A stretch of 6,219 bases of DNA, taken from the NCBI GenBank assembly GCA_902496645.1, contig CABVBR010000121.1, forward strand, positions 1 through 6,219. Direction: 5' to 3'. Of this stretch, positions 5,923 to 6,219 are shown piece after piece. The notes under the pieces are model-generated. The model ran no database searches and had not been told where the DNA came from. It saw only the letters and a list, made by a program, of their open reading frames with translations. The translations under genes were made by a program, and so were the position numbers. The DNA comes from an uncultured Collinsella sp. (lineage in GTDB: Bacteria > Actinomycetota > Coriobacteriia > Coriobacteriales > Coriobacteriaceae). How positions within the stretch are numbered: the first letter of the stretch is position 1; every line of letters starts with the position of its first letter.

Positions 5923-6219
5923 ATGGCAGATACCAAGGTGGAGTATCCCGCTCCCGATTGCCTGGCACCCGCCGCGATTGAGGCAAAGACCGAGGCCGCC
6001 GGCGTGACCAAGGCCAACCTGCCGGTCGCGAAGGCCTTTGTCTTGGCCATGTTCGCCGGTGCGTTCATCGCCTTCGGAGGCCTGTTCTTTACCGTGTTTT
6101 TGAGCGATAGCACGCTCGGCTGGGGTGCCCAGCGCTTTGTGGGCGGCCTGTGCTTCTGCCTGGGCCTGGTGCTCGTGCTGGTGTGCGGCGCCGAGCTGTT
6201 TACCGGTAATTCGCTTATG
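5923..6219 (+). CDS. focA: Formate/nitrite transporter family channel (FocA-like), 3' partial
   Basis: This is the first 99 residues of a formate/nitrite transporter (FNT) family protein, a pentameric inner-membrane channel for formate and related small anions. A soluble N-terminus of about 35 residues includes PAAIEAKTEAAGVTKANLP (16-34), which aligns with the N-terminal helix of E. coli FocA (PAAMAKVAEEAGVYKA). The first membrane segment is about residues 37-60 (AFVLAMFAGAFIAFGGLFF). The second begins near 71, and RFVGGLCFCLGLVLVLVCGA (71-90) followed by ELFTGNSLM (91-99) matches the conserved VGG..F.LGL....CGA.LFT block. The Omega-loop and the pore His lie beyond the window end, so substrate preference cannot be read directly. 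Position behind a Hyf-type hydrogenase supports formate, as with focB in the E. coli hyf operon. The ATG at 5923 gives an N-terminus of normal family length. Confidence 0.93.
   Translation, partial: MADTKVEYPAPDCLAPAAIEAKTEAAGVTKANLPVAKAFVLAMFAGAFIAFGGLFFTVFLSDSTLGWGAQRFVGGLCFCLGLVLVLVCGAELFTGNSLM

Noticed and set aside
1..6219. CRISPR arrays, insertion sequences, tRNA or rRNA genes
   Set aside because: No spaced direct repeats, transposase, terminal inverted repeats or RNA gene sequence seen; almost all bases are in identified coding sequence.

Overview
The window reads as one uninterrupted plus-strand operon segment for a membrane-bound, energy-converting [NiFe] hydrogenase of the formate hydrogenlyase / hydrogenase-4 (Hyc/Hyf) type, followed by a formate channel gene. 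DNA is high in GC, with strong G/C preference at third codon positions. Protein sequences are close to enterobacterial Hyf/Hyc proteins but carry their own extensions. The base composition, anaerobic fermentative gene content and operon form suit a gut-type actinobacterium of the Coriobacteriia (Collinsella/Olsenella-like). That assignment is inference; no phylogenetic marker is present.

Layout, all on the plus strand: (1) 2-1519, hyfF, the antiporter-like membrane subunit, whose first ~16-20 codons lie upstream of the window; (2) 1523-3295, hyfG/hycE, the catalytic large subunit with a NuoC-like domain fused to a NuoD-like [NiFe] domain; (3) 3297-4013, hyfH/hycF, a ferredoxin-like subunit with two [4Fe-4S] motifs; (4) 4016-4798, hyfI/hycG, the NuoB-like small subunit; (5) 4799-5380, hycH/hyfJ, an assembly protein; (6) 5380-5883, hycI, the protease that matures the large subunit; (7) 5923-6219, focA, the start of a formate/nitrite transporter family channel cut by the window end. 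The first six genes are separated by 3, 1, 2, 0 and -1 bases. In each case the end of one reading frame contains the Shine-Dalgarno sequence of the next, so translation is probably coupled. The only real intergenic gap is 39 bases before focA and has no visible terminator. No stretch over 300 bases lacks a gene.

How the parts fit: electrons pass through the HyfH clusters to the HyfI cluster and on to the Ni-Fe site in HyfG, where protons are reduced to H2. HyfF, with other membrane subunits expected upstream, would couple this to ion translocation. HycH and HycI complete and process HyfG, and FocA moves formate across the membrane. The formate dehydrogenase that would make this a full formate hydrogenlyase is not in the window. 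The system is a known type, not a new one. The points worth attention are lineage-specific: a longer cleaved peptide on HyfG, a long tail on HyfH, extra segments in HycH and an altered N-terminal motif in HycI.
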